This document shows, piece after piece, positions 1 to 7,378 of a stretch of 41,292 bases of DNA. Below the pieces are notes generated by a model. The model saw only the letters and a program-made list of their open reading frames with translations. It did no database searches and was not told the origin of the DNA. This DNA is from an uncultured Actinomycetes bacterium (GTDB taxonomy: Bacteria > Actinomycetota > Acidimicrobiia > IMCC26256 > PALSA-555): the NCBI GenBank assembly GCA_937927875.1, contig CALEYV010000089.1:1-41292 (forward strand), given 5' to 3'. The translations under genes and the position numbers were made by a program. Position 1 is the stretch's first letter, and every line of letters begins with the position of its first letter.

Positions 1-60
1 CTCGAGCCGGTTGGCGGCCTCGCTCGTGCGCACCGTCATGCCGGTGAACGAGTCGGCTCG
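1..60 (-). pseudogene. Out-of-frame continuation of a TauD/TfdA dioxygenase
   Basis: Read on the minus strand in the frame beginning at base 60, this stretch is open to the window edge and encodes a segment containing FTGMTVRTSEAANR. From memory this resembles the part of TauD/TfdA-family dioxygenases that lies well after the iron-binding H-x-D motif. It is out of frame with the N-terminal half in the neighbouring entry, and the intervening residues, which should hold the WHTD-type metal site, are absent. It therefore looks like the distal part of the same gene joined across a deletion or a misassembly. The identification rests on family resemblance only. Confidence 0.4.
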
Positions 61-341
61 ATGAACGGCACCGGGCTGAAGGGGCCGAACCGGCGGCTGA
101 ACGCCACCTGCTGGTCGGCGGTCAGTCGCTGACCGTGCCAGAACACGACGTGGTGGTCGAGCACGGCGCGGCGGATCTCGGCGATCACCGCGTCGTCGAG
201 GTCGGCGGCGAGATCGACGCCCCCGAGGACGGCGCCGCACCCGCCCGCGACCCGCTCCACGGTCAGGTGCTCGTACCGGTGGCCCTCGGGCGCGGCCGGT
301 ACCGGCACCAGCGGCTCGGTGGTCAGCGCCACGGCCAACAT
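36..341 (-). CDS. TauD/TfdA-family 2-oxoglutarate dioxygenase, N-terminal fragment
   Basis: This encodes about 100 residues matching the N-terminus of Fe(II)/2-oxoglutarate-dependent TauD/TfdA dioxygenases: GAVLGGVDLA, then AVLDHHVVFWHGQRLT, QVAFSRRFGPF and PFIEP. The family hydroxylates small substrates such as taurine or phenoxyacetates and is normally about 280-300 residues. The chosen ATG at 341 begins MLAVALTTEP and has GAGAAG a few bases upstream; an upstream in-frame start at 434 would add an Arg-rich segment with no family match. The reading frame stops at 36-38 directly after PFIEP, before the H-x-D iron ligands, so the product as read cannot be active. Continuing sequence lies in another frame toward base 1. 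Confidence 0.6.
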   Translation of the reverse strand: MLAVALTTEPLVPVPAAPEGHRYEHLTVERVAGGCGAVLGGVDLAADLDDAVIAEIRRAVLDHHVVFWHGQRLTADQQVAFSRRFGPFSPVPFIEPTRSPA

Positions 342-445
342 TCTTCTCGAGCGCTGACGAGGAAGGCGCCTGAGCGCGGCCGAATCAGGTCTTGTGGCGC
401 CCGTCGGATCGTCCGTCGAGGGCGTGACCGGCAATCCAGCACCAT

Positions 446-461
446 CTGGAGCCGGCTCCAG
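446..461. promoter_or_regulatory. 16-bp perfect palindrome, candidate operator
   Basis: CTGGAGCC followed directly by GGCTCCAG forms an uninterrupted 8+8 dyad. It lies in the divergent region between the dioxygenase and the DUF3494 gene, about 105 nt upstream of the dioxygenase start and 180 nt upstream of the DUF3494 start. A dimeric repressor site is one reading; chance is possible at this GC content. Confidence 0.35.
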
Positions 462-575
462 GTCTTACAACCAAAGGGCTCGACCACGCTCAGCGGTCGT
501 ACCGTCACGCTCCGGTACCACCGGCATGACGGGGTCGGGGAGATGGTGTCTGCAGCCAACTTGGGAAAGCGGGCT

Positions 576-613
576 AAGGGAGCGCCGTGATGACTTCATC
601 GCGTCGCTCCCTT
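576..613 (+). promoter_or_regulatory. Nested hairpin upstream of the DUF3494 gene
   Basis: AAGGGAGCG at 576-584 and CGCTCCCTT at 605-613 are perfect 9-bp complements. The 20-nt loop contains a second dyad, GATGA-CT-TCATC, at 589-600. The structure ends about 28 nt before the favoured ATG at 642. It could be an attenuator, a 5'-UTR structure or a terminator-like hairpin; no T-run follows, so a simple terminator is less likely. Confidence 0.4.
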
Positions 614-641
614 GCTGCGGGAGTTGAGCTGGTTGAAAGCG

Positions 642-1604
642 ATGAAGATGAAGAACTATCGGTGCAAAGCGGGGATCCTCGGTGCCGCGGTGCTGGGCAT
701 CACGATCCTCGTGTTCGGAACCTCGGCGTCGGCGGATACACCGCCATCGCCCGTCGGTCTCGGGTCGGCGACCAATGCCGCAGTGCTCGCGGGCGCGGGT
801 GTGACCAACACCAATACGTCGACGATCACGGGGGATCTTGGGTCAGCCCCTACCCCGGCTCTCGTCGGAACGGGGTCCTGTCCCGCGGCGGGTTGTGTGG
901 TGTTCCTCGCCGGGGCGGCACACGCAAACGATGCCGTGGCCATACAAGAGAAGAGCGACGCTGACGCGGCGCGCGTCCACACCCAATCCCTGGGAGGAGC
1001 GACCGCGATCGGCCCGCAGTTGGGCAACACGACGGCCATCGACCCTGGCCTCTATGACGTCGGCACGCTCACCAACATCACTGGCACTCTGCACCTCAAT
1101 GCAGCGAACGGTCCGGGCTCCGTCTGGATCTTTCGGGCCGCGTCCAGCATCACAGCCGCGACTGGAAGCACGTTCTCATTCGACAACGTTCCGACCGGTA
1201 CTACGGTCGCTGCGCTCGAGTGCAACGTCTTCTGGACGGCCGTGAGCTCCGTGTCCATTAGCAGCGGCGCCAACTTCGTCGGCACCGTCTTGGCAGGCGC
1301 GTCGATCACTGCGGGCTCCGGTGCGCACGTGAACGGGCGACTGCTGGCCGGTACTGGTGACGTGACCCTCGACAACAACACCATTGATCGGGGGAGCTGC
1401 ACCGTGCTGCAAGCTGGCACGGGTGGGACTCCTGCCGGTACCGGTGGGGGCCCCGGCGGCAACGGTGGAGTTCCGGCGGGGCCGAGTGGGGCCTCCGGTG
1501 GTACGGCTGCCGGTACGGGTGGAGCTGCAACGACTGCCGCGCTCTCGGCGGGACCGGCGAACGCCATCGCGGCTTCCCCGAGTGCCGCCGGCCTTACCGG
1601 CTGA
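642..1604 (+). CDS. Secreted DUF3494 (ice-binding-like) protein
   Basis: This is a secreted protein of about 320 residues. Residues 1-31 form a signal peptide with Lys/Arg at the N-terminus, a hydrophobic core (ILGAAVLGITILVFG) and an ASA cleavage site before DTPP. Residues about 38-250 match the DUF3494 fold typical of bacterial ice-binding/antifreeze proteins: SATNAAVLAGAGVTNT, TGDLG, NDAVAIQEKSDADAA, GLYDVG, ALECNVFW, GTVLAGASIT, NGRLLAG and VTLDNNTID. The family also occurs in non-psychrophiles as an extracellular or adhesin module, so ice binding is not certain. The last 60 residues are a Gly/Ala/Thr-rich tail (repeated GTGG) with no LPXTG motif or terminal membrane helix. The ATG at 642 is preferred over an in-frame TTG at 612, which lies in the second arm of a hairpin. 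Confidence 0.8.
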   Translation: MKMKNYRCKAGILGAAVLGITILVFGTSASADTPPSPVGLGSATNAAVLAGAGVTNTNTSTITGDLGSAPTPALVGTGSCPAAGCVVFLAGAAHANDAVAIQEKSDADAARVHTQSLGGATAIGPQLGNTTAIDPGLYDVGTLTNITGTLHLNAANGPGSVWIFRAASSITAATGSTFSFDNVPTGTTVAALECNVFWTAVSSVSISSGANFVGTVLAGASITAGSGAHVNGRLLAGTGDVTLDNNTIDRGSCTVLQAGTGGTPAGTGGGPGGNGGVPAGPSGASGGTAAGTGGAATTAALSAGPANAIAASPSAAGLTG

Positions 1605-1646
1605 AAAAGCGTAGGCCTCATCGAGGCGGAACCTTGGGGGCAAGGC

Positions 1647-1677
1647 GTGACTCGCGGTCCAAGCGGCCGCGAGTCAC
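1647..1677. terminator. Bidirectional hairpin terminator
   Basis: GTGACTCGCGG at 1647-1657 and CCGCGAGTCAC at 1667-1677 form a perfect 11-bp stem with a 9-nt loop. It lies between two convergent genes, the DUF3494 gene ending at 1604 and the cNMP-binding gene ending at 1687. A T-containing stretch (AGTCTTGTCTT) follows on the plus strand. This is the strongest dyad noticed in the window. Confidence 0.7.
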
Positions 1678-1686
1678 AGTCTTGTC

Positions 1687-2709
1687 TTAGGCGTCCGCCG
1701 GTGGCTGGTGTTCCTCTTCGCGGCGGTGCCCGCGGCTGACCTGCTCGAGCGCGGTCCGGTCGATCTGGTCCGCGTGCGCGGTCGCGACCCGACACTTCGT
1801 GAGCGCCCGGAGCGTGGCGGTCCGACGGCCGTGCTCGAGCAGCGCGCGCTCGCCGAGGATCGCGCCCGGCCCGACGTCGGCCAGGGGCGAGCCGTCGACG
1901 TCGACTTGCAACACGCCGTCGAGCAGCAGGTACAGCTCGTCACCCGGGCGGCCCTGCTCAGTGAGGAGCCCACCCTTCTTGATCACCCGGATCTCCGGCT
2001 TTTCGCCGCCCCGCATGATGGTCGTGGCGAGTCGGCGCTCGAGCGCCGACTCGACCGTCGTGACGTAGGCCTTCGAATCCCGCTTGCCCCACGGGGTGTA
2101 CTTCCCGAACGACTTGCGCCACCAGTCCTTGAAGTCGGCTAGCCCGGCCTTGGCCGCGAGCGCGCCGCCGGCGTCGTAGAGCCAGTGCCGGGGGAACTCG
2201 CTCGCCCCGACCAGCTCGAACGTCGAGCTGCCGTCGGCGCGAAGAGTCAACCCGAGCGTGGTCCACACGTCGGGCGGCTTCAGCTGGAAGAACGGTGGGT
2301 GCCGGACCCGGCGCGGGGCGGGCAGCGGCGCTCGCCCGCCCGCGGTCTGGACGAACGACGCCGTGTCGCCCTCGACGACCGGGTCCTGGCGCCGGTCGGG
2401 AAGTCCCACCGGGGCGAAGCGGAGGTTGTGGCCCGCCAGCGTGACGGTCGTGACCCCCATGTACCCGCGCCCGGAGTAGCCGGCGTCGACGATCCGCCCG
2501 TCCTCCACCTCGATCCAGGCCGCCAGGTGGTTCGCGAAGCGGAACCGAGCCGCGGTGCGCAGGGTCTCGAGCTCAGCGATCGAGCGGATCTCGTCGGGGA
2601 GCGGATCGTCGTAGTGGGTGACGCCCAACTCGAAGACCTCCTTCGGCAGCCCGGTGACCGCCTCGGACGGGATCCAGGACACCGACAGGACCGACGATTC
2701 GTGGCGCAC
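1687..2709 (-). CDS. Cyclic nucleotide-binding domain protein (non-HTH)
   Basis: This 340-residue protein carries a Crp/Fnr-type cyclic nucleotide-binding domain at about residues 230-325. The signature is GDELYLLLDGVLQVDVDG followed by the phosphate-binding cassette GERALL..GRRTATLRA, with the Glu and Arg that contact the cyclic phosphate both present. No helix-turn-helix follows, so this is not a classical CRP regulator. The N-terminal 220 residues are soluble and not recognised; they contain aromatic-rich segments such as WLYDAGG and WWRKSFGKYTPWGK. The GTG start at 2709 lies 3 nt after the stop of the FHA-cyclase gene, so the two are almost certainly co-transcribed and this protein is a plausible receptor for the cyclase product. 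The C-terminus is charged and His/Glu-rich. Confidence 0.75.
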   Translation of the reverse strand: MRHESSVLSVSWIPSEAVTGLPKEVFELGVTHYDDPLPDEIRSIAELETLRTAARFRFANHLAAWIEVEDGRIVDAGYSGRGYMGVTTVTLAGHNLRFAPVGLPDRRQDPVVEGDTASFVQTAGGRAPLPAPRRVRHPPFFQLKPPDVWTTLGLTLRADGSSTFELVGASEFPRHWLYDAGGALAAKAGLADFKDWWRKSFGKYTPWGKRDSKAYVTTVESALERRLATTIMRGGEKPEIRVIKKGGLLTEQGRPGDELYLLLDGVLQVDVDGSPLADVGPGAILGERALLEHGRRTATLRALTKCRVATAHADQIDRTALEQVSRGHRREEEHQPPADA

Positions 2710-2712
2710 CGC

Positions 2713-3648
2713 TCAGCCCTGGATCCCGAAGATCGGCACCTCGGCCCGGCGGCCTTTCACCCGCACCGTGTAGGGGCCGTCGAAGTCGTGGCGGTCGCCG
2801 AGCGCGTTCCGCACCGCCTCGGTGACGACGACATCGGGATATCCCTCGCGCGCCGCGACCCCGGAGAGCCGGAAGGCCAGGTTCGTCGTGTCGCCGATCA
2901 CCGCCGGCTGGGCCTGGGTGAGCGTGCTGACCGCGACCGGGCCCAGCACGATGGCCCAGCCCATCCGCAGCGGGCTGCCGTCATCGCTTCGCAGCCCGAG
3001 CTGGGGCGCGGTCTCGAGGACGTGCCGGTGCGCGGCGCGGGCGAAGGCCAGCGCCGGCTCGACCCCGGCGGCCGCCGGCTCGGCGTCCCACACCGCGAAG
3101 ATGGCGTCACCCGCGTACGCGTTCAGCGTGCCGTGGTGTTCGACGAGCAGGCGTCGCAGGCCGGTGTAGAGCGCTTCGAGCGCGTCGAGGATCACCGAGC
3201 TCTCGGTGTGCTCCGAGACCGTCGAGTAGCCGACGATGTCCCCGACGACGAGCGCCATCGTGGTGGTGCTCACGTAGCGGGTCGTTCGCCGCCGGTCGGT
3301 CCGCCCCGCGGTGCGGAAGCGCTCCGAGCGGAACTCGAGGTGCGTGTCGCCGACCTGGATGTCGTCGCCGGCGACCAGCGGGACCGGCACCGCCCGCTCG
3401 ACCCGCACCCCGTTCACGCGGGTGCCGTTGGTGCTGAGGTCAATGAGCACGGCCCGGTCATCGGCGGGGTCGAGCCGGATCTCCAGGTGATGGCGCGACA
3501 CCGTGTCGTCGTCTACTAGCAGCCGGCGAGCATCCTCGATCCCCTGGCACTCCCGCCCGACGACGAGCCAGTCGCGGACCGGGATCGTCGACTCGTGCCC
3601 GGTCCCCGGCTCGACGACGAGGGTCGCTGGTGACTCGGTCTCGCTCAT
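2713..3648 (-). CDS. FHA domain-class III nucleotide cyclase
   Basis: This 311-residue protein has an N-terminal FHA phosphothreonine-binding domain (residues about 25-105: VVGRE, SRHHLEI, STNGTRVNG) and a C-terminal class III adenylate/guanylate cyclase domain (about 130-300). Cyclase residues visible are metal-binding Asp137 (GDIVGYS) and Asp181 (AGDAIFAVW), and transition-state Asn256 and Arg260 within GDTTNLAFRL. The purine-selecting Lys normally three residues before the GD pair appears to be Ala177 (NAYAGD), so substrate specificity or activity may be unusual. The ATG at 3648 begins MSETES and gives a canonical FHA start. The gene is divergent from a Ser/Thr kinase, a possible source of the phosphothreonine ligand, and is followed after 3 nt by a cNMP-binding protein. 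Confidence 0.85.
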   Translation of the reverse strand: MSETESPATLVVEPGTGHESTIPVRDWLVVGRECQGIEDARRLLVDDDTVSRHHLEIRLDPADDRAVLIDLSTNGTRVNGVRVERAVPVPLVAGDDIQVGDTHLEFRSERFRTAGRTDRRRTTRYVSTTTMALVVGDIVGYSTVSEHTESSVILDALEALYTGLRRLLVEHHGTLNAYAGDAIFAVWDAEPAAAGVEPALAFARAAHRHVLETAPQLGLRSDDGSPLRMGWAIVLGPVAVSTLTQAQPAVIGDTTNLAFRLSGVAAREGYPDVVVTEAVRNALGDRHDFDGPYTVRVKGRRAEVPIFGIQG

Positions 3649-3759
3649 GGCTCCGACAATTCGTGCCGGGGGACGACGATGCGTCGTCGCCAGCACCCCG
3701 GCCGCGCATCCTATGGGCCGCGCCCGCGAGGACGCGACGCCACCCGCGAAGATGGCGCC

Positions 3760-5193
3760 GTGCCCGACGACCCGAGCGGGGCCCGCCGCCCCGAGACCCG
3801 CCGCGCCGACCTGCCAGCGTCGCTCGTCGACGGGTACGAGCACCTGGTCGAGGTCGGTCGGGGCGGCTTCGGTGTCGTGTACCGGGCGGACCAGGTCGAG
3901 TTCGTTCGCGCGGTCGCGCTGAAGGTGCTCACCGGCACGGTCGACGACAGCGCCCGCGCCCGCTTCGAGCGCGAGTGCCAGGCGATGGGCGCGCTGTCGG
4001 ACCACCCGAACATCGTCACCGTGTACGCGGCCGGAACCACCCAGGACGGCCGGCCCTACCTGGCGATGGAGTACCTGCCCGGCGGGTCGCTCGCCGAGCG
4101 GCTCTCGGGTCGCCGGCTGCCGTGGCCGGAGGCGGTCACCGTCGGCGTGAAGATCGCCGGCGCGCTGCAACGCGCCCACGACGCCGGCGTCCTCCACCGG
4201 GACGTCAAGCCCGAGAACCTCCTCGTCTCGGCCTACGACGAGCCGATGCTGGCCGACTTCGGGATCGCCCGGCTGCACGGCGGCTACGAGACTCGGAGCG
4301 GCGTGATCACGGCCACCTTCGCCCACGCCGCGCCCGAGCTGCTGGAAGGGCGCTCGCCGACGCCGGCGTCGGACGTGTACTCGCTGGCGTCGACGCTCTA
4401 CTCGCTGATCGCGGGCCGCCCCCCCTTCGTCACCGGTGACGACGACACGCTGCCCGCCGTCATCGCCCGGATCGCCACTGCGTCGCCGCCGGACCTTCGG
4501 GCGGAGGGCGTGCCCGACGGGGTGGCCAGCACGCTCGAGCGGGCGCTCGTCAAGGACCCCGAGGCCCGGACCGCGTCGGCGGCCGCCTTCGGTCGGGAGC
4601 TGCAGGAAGCGGCGCGCGCGGCGGGGGTCGACCCGCCGCCGCTGGTCGTGGCTCCGGCCCGCGGGGCCGGCGACGGATATCGGCGCTCCCGCCGCCGGGC
4701 TCGGCGCTGGGTGGCGCTCGGCACGGCGGTGGTTGTGGCCGGGCTCGGTGTCGGGCTCGCGCTCGCGCTGTCGGGTGGCGACGGGCCGACACCGACCACG
4801 ACCACCACCGCCACCGTCGTGCCGCCGATGCCGGCCACGCTCGCCGGGTTCCGGAAGTCGGGCGCGCCCACGACCGGGACCCAACGCGTGTTCTCGGGCC
4901 AGGCGGTCTTCATCGACAACTTCCCGTGGACCATGAACGGCTGCGCCGACGCCAAGAACACGACGCAGTGGCGGGTGCTCGTCGCCGACGACGTCGTCGC
5001 CGGCGGCCAGACCGATCAGCACGGGTCGACCACGCTCTCGGTCGGGGACGCCAAGTCGGTGACCACCGGCCGGGCCGGCCTCATCTCGGGCGACGGCTGC
5101 CAGGAGCCGGTGTTCTTCTTCGTGAACAGCCCGGCCGGTGACACGCTCGTCGACGTCGCCTACACCACCCAGCACTGGACCGCGGCGCCGTAA
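3760..5193 (+). CDS. PknB-type Ser/Thr protein kinase with extracytoplasmic domain
   Basis: The kinase domain begins near residue 25: glycine loop GRGGFGVV (33-40), catalytic Lys in VALKVL, HRDVKPEN catalytic loop, ADFGIAR magnesium loop and the APE motif. A TM helix at about residues 315-335 (VALGTAVVVAGLGVGLALAL) is followed by a Thr/Pro linker and an outer domain of about 110 residues containing two Cys (CADAKN and CQEPVFF), perhaps a disulfide. The topology suggests a receptor kinase sensing an external cue. The GTG at 3760 (VPDDPSG) is favoured, with a GAAG ribosome-binding sequence upstream; an in-frame ATG at 3679 would add a poorly structured Arg-rich leader. The gene is divergent from the FHA-cyclase, so FHA binding to autophosphorylated kinase is a reasonable inference. 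Confidence 0.85.
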   Translation: MPDDPSGARRPETRRADLPASLVDGYEHLVEVGRGGFGVVYRADQVEFVRAVALKVLTGTVDDSARARFERECQAMGALSDHPNIVTVYAAGTTQDGRPYLAMEYLPGGSLAERLSGRRLPWPEAVTVGVKIAGALQRAHDAGVLHRDVKPENLLVSAYDEPMLADFGIARLHGGYETRSGVITATFAHAAPELLEGRSPTPASDVYSLASTLYSLIAGRPPFVTGDDDTLPAVIARIATASPPDLRAEGVPDGVASTLERALVKDPEARTASAAAFGRELQEAARAAGVDPPPLVVAPARGAGDGYRRSRRRARRWVALGTAVVVAGLGVGLALALSGGDGPTPTTTTTATVVPPMPATLAGFRKSGAPTTGTQRVFSGQAVFIDNFPWTMNGCADAKNTTQWRVLVADDVVAGGQTDQHGSTTLSVGDAKSVTTGRAGLISGDGCQEPVFFFVNSPAGDTLVDVAYTTQHWTAAP

Positions 5194-5283
5194 CGCGGGT
5201 TCGGCCCCGACGTTGCAGCGGGTGCGGCCAGCCGCGGCGCGGGGGCGGTGTGGCACACTGGCTTTGAGCGCGAGGGGGACACG

Positions 5284-6435
5284 ATGACCGCCGTCATCGA
5301 CTGCGACCAGCATCTCTACGAGACGCGGACCATGTGGGCGGAGCACATCGACCCCCAGTTCCGCGACGACGCCCTGCGGATCGAGGACGACGAGTTCGGC
5401 TACGCCTGGGTGCGCTGGCGCGACCAGCGGCTCGACATCGCCGACGTGCAGCTGCCCGGCGACACCGTCGTCCTCGGCCAGCACCGGCGGCGCCAGCGCG
5501 AGGGCGAGCCGGCGCCGTACCGCTACGACGAGGCGCTCCCCGACAACTACTGGGATCCGGCGGCGCGAGTGCGACGGCTCGACGACCTCGGCCTCGACGC
5601 CGCGGTCCTGTTCCCGAACTTCGGGCTGCTCTGGGAGCGACGCCTGTCCGGCTCGTTGCCGGCGATGACCGCCAACATGTCGGCGTGGAACCGCTGGTGC
5701 GGCACCGTCACCGCGGAGGGCGGCGGCCGGTTGAACCCGGTCGCGCACCTGACGCTGCGCGACCCGGCCTGGCTCGAGGAGGAGCTCGCACGGCTCGGCC
5801 GGGCCGGCGTCCGGCTCGGGATGATCGCGCCCGCCACCGTCGACGGTCGGCCCCTCTCACACCCTGACCACGAGCGGATCTGGGCCTCGTTCGTTGACCA
5901 CGGCGTCACGCCGGTCTTCCACGTCGCCGACCAGCCCCGGGTGTTCGAGGACGCCTGGTACACCGACCCCGACGACGCGTTCGTCCCCACGCTCGAGTCG
6001 ATCTTCATCTGGACGCCGCCCGCGCTGGCGACGACCGACCTGATCGTGAACGGCGTGTTCGACCGCCATCCGGGGCTTCGGCTCGGGATCATCGAGCTGA
6101 GCGCGATCTGGGTGCCGATGTACCTGCTGATGCTGGACGGCGCGGTGCAGTTCACGTCGACGCTGAACGGCCAGCCGCTCTGCGAGCTCGAGCTGAAGCC
6201 GAGCGAGTACTTCCGGCGCCAGGTCCGGGTCGCCGCGTTCTCCTACGAGCGCCCCGGCCGCCTGCGGGACCGGACCGACTCCCTCTACATGTGCTGCAGC
6301 GACTACCCGCACTCGGAGGGAACCTCGACGCCGCTCGACGACTACCGGGCGATCGGCTCCGAGCCCGACCGGGAGCCGGGGCTGTTCCACGACAACGTCG
6401 CGTTCCTGCTGCAGGAGGGCGGCGTCCGGGTCTGA
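5284..6435 (+). CDS. Amidohydrolase-2 family metal-dependent hydrolase (paralogue 1)
   Basis: This 383-residue TIM-barrel hydrolase belongs to the Amidohydro_2 group (ACMSD/decarboxylase-like), which cleaves C-C or C-N bonds using a divalent metal. The first metal motif is degenerate, VIDCDQHLYE, with D-x-H rather than H-x-H. Later ligands are visible as PVFHVADQ (His) and CCSDYPHSEGT (terminal Asp). Regions such as LGLDAAVLFPNFGL and NGVFDRHPGLRLGIIE are typical. The ATG at 5284 follows a GAGGGGGA ribosome-binding site. Two relatives lie at 11509-12639 and 27807-28901. The physiological substrate cannot be inferred; in actinobacteria these often accompany aromatic or terpenoid catabolism. 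Confidence 0.8.
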   Translation: MTAVIDCDQHLYETRTMWAEHIDPQFRDDALRIEDDEFGYAWVRWRDQRLDIADVQLPGDTVVLGQHRRRQREGEPAPYRYDEALPDNYWDPAARVRRLDDLGLDAAVLFPNFGLLWERRLSGSLPAMTANMSAWNRWCGTVTAEGGGRLNPVAHLTLRDPAWLEEELARLGRAGVRLGMIAPATVDGRPLSHPDHERIWASFVDHGVTPVFHVADQPRVFEDAWYTDPDDAFVPTLESIFIWTPPALATTDLIVNGVFDRHPGLRLGIIELSAIWVPMYLLMLDGAVQFTSTLNGQPLCELELKPSEYFRRQVRVAAFSYERPGRLRDRTDSLYMCCSDYPHSEGTSTPLDDYRAIGSEPDREPGLFHDNVAFLLQEGGVRV

Positions 6436-6479
6436 TCGTCGGCGCCGCGGCGCGGCGTCGGGTGCGCAAGGATCCAGCG

Positions 6480-7310
6480 GTGAGCCGCGAGCTGCCGCTC
6501 CTCGACGAGGCCGCGGTCGGTCCCATCGCAGCCCTCTGTCAGCGGGGCCTTGGCGATCCGCCCACGGAAGCCGACCTGCGGGCGTCGCTGTTCACGCCGG
6601 GCTTCCCGGTCACCGTGCGCGGCGATGCGGCGCGGGGCGTCGTCGCCTCGTGCGTTCGCGACGGCGTCGCCTACCTCCGGCTCCTCGTCGTCGATCCCGA
6701 CGCGCGGCGCCACGGCCTCGGCACCGAGCTGCTCCGGGCCGCCGAGGCCGACCTCGAGCCGGCCACCTCGATCACCGTCGGCGGCGACGCGCCCGACTAC
6801 CTGTTCCCCGGGGTCGAGACGACGCAGGTCGACATGCTCTGCCTCCTCGAGCACCACCACTACGCACGCGGCGAGGCCAACTACAACCTGCTCGTCGACC
6901 TCGAGCACCTCCCGCCCGCGCCGAGCGAGGCCGAGGCGACGCTGGCCCAGGCCGACGACACGGCCGAGATCGACGAGTGGATGGCCACCCACTGGCCGTT
7001 CTGGCGCACCGAGGCCACCCGCTGCCTGGCCCGGGACCGGCTCCTGGTGGCCCGGGACGACGAGGGGCTCGCCGCCTTCTGCTGCTGGGACGGCGCCCGC
7101 ACGGGCTGGGTGGGCCCGGTCGGGGTCCGGCCCTCGCTGATCGGCCAGGGTCGGGGGCGAGGGGTGCTCCTCGCCGCGCTGCACCGCATCCGCGGCGCCG
7201 GGCGTCGCCAGGCCGAGATCGGCTGGGTCGGCCCCATCCGCCCCTACGCCCGGACGGTCCCGTCGGTCATCAACCGCGTCTTCTTCGTGTACCGCAAGCA
7301 ACGCGGGTAG
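6480..7310 (+). CDS. Tandem GNAT-fold N-acetyltransferase
   Basis: This 276-residue protein contains two acetyltransferase folds. The first has a clear acetyl-CoA pyrophosphate loop at residues 76-81 (RRHGLG), preceded by the LRLLVVDPDA strand. The second, C-terminal copy has GVRPSLIGQGRGRG and an LLAALHRIRGAG helix. Tandem GNAT proteins of this kind (like mycothiol synthase MshD in architecture) acetylate small amines, but nothing identifies the substrate here. The GTG at 6480 has AAGGA seven bases upstream and lies 44 nt after the amidohydrolase stop, so the two may share a transcript. Confidence 0.75.
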   Translation: MSRELPLLDEAAVGPIAALCQRGLGDPPTEADLRASLFTPGFPVTVRGDAARGVVASCVRDGVAYLRLLVVDPDARRHGLGTELLRAAEADLEPATSITVGGDAPDYLFPGVETTQVDMLCLLEHHHYARGEANYNLLVDLEHLPPAPSEAEATLAQADDTAEIDEWMATHWPFWRTEATRCLARDRLLVARDDEGLAAFCCWDGARTGWVGPVGVRPSLIGQGRGRGVLLAALHRIRGAGRRQAEIGWVGPIRPYARTVPSVINRVFFVYRKQRG

Positions 7311-7362
7311 CGGGCCGGGGCGCCGTCCCGCCGAGCCCGGCGGCGCCTCGCGCGGCAGCACC

Positions 7363-7368
7363 TAACAT
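7363..7368 (+). promoter_or_regulatory. Candidate -10 element TAACAT
   Basis: TAACAT ends 10 nt before the TTG start of the PAS-GAF-PP2C gene. It fits the TAnnnT pattern of actinobacterial housekeeping promoters and would give a leader of only a few bases. No -35 element was recognised. Confidence 0.35.
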
Positions 7369-7378
7369 CGTCGTCAGT

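Larger units (their letters stand above)
342..641. other. Intergenic region between the broken dioxygenase and the DUF3494 gene
   Basis: This is the longest stretch without a convincing gene. Short open frames here lack protein-like composition and have no recognisable domains. It carries a 16-bp perfect palindrome at 446-461 and a nested inverted repeat at 576-613, both listed separately. It presumably contains the divergent promoters of the two flanking genes; no clear -35/-10 pair was recognised. Confidence 0.5.

Noticed and set aside
612..641. TTG start at 612 for the DUF3494 protein
   Set aside because: It sits in the second arm of a perfect inverted repeat, and ten extra residues would precede an otherwise normal signal peptide.
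5251..5270. Sigma-54-like TGGCAC-N5 promoter upstream of the first amidohydrolase
   Set aside because: The -12 half does not match TTGC, and sigma-54 is generally absent from actinobacteria.
3649..5748. Minus-strand extension giving a 1011-residue cyclase protein
   Set aside because: The extra two-thirds is antisense to the kinase and amidohydrolase genes and is Arg/Gly-rich with no domain; it is a GC-bias shadow frame.
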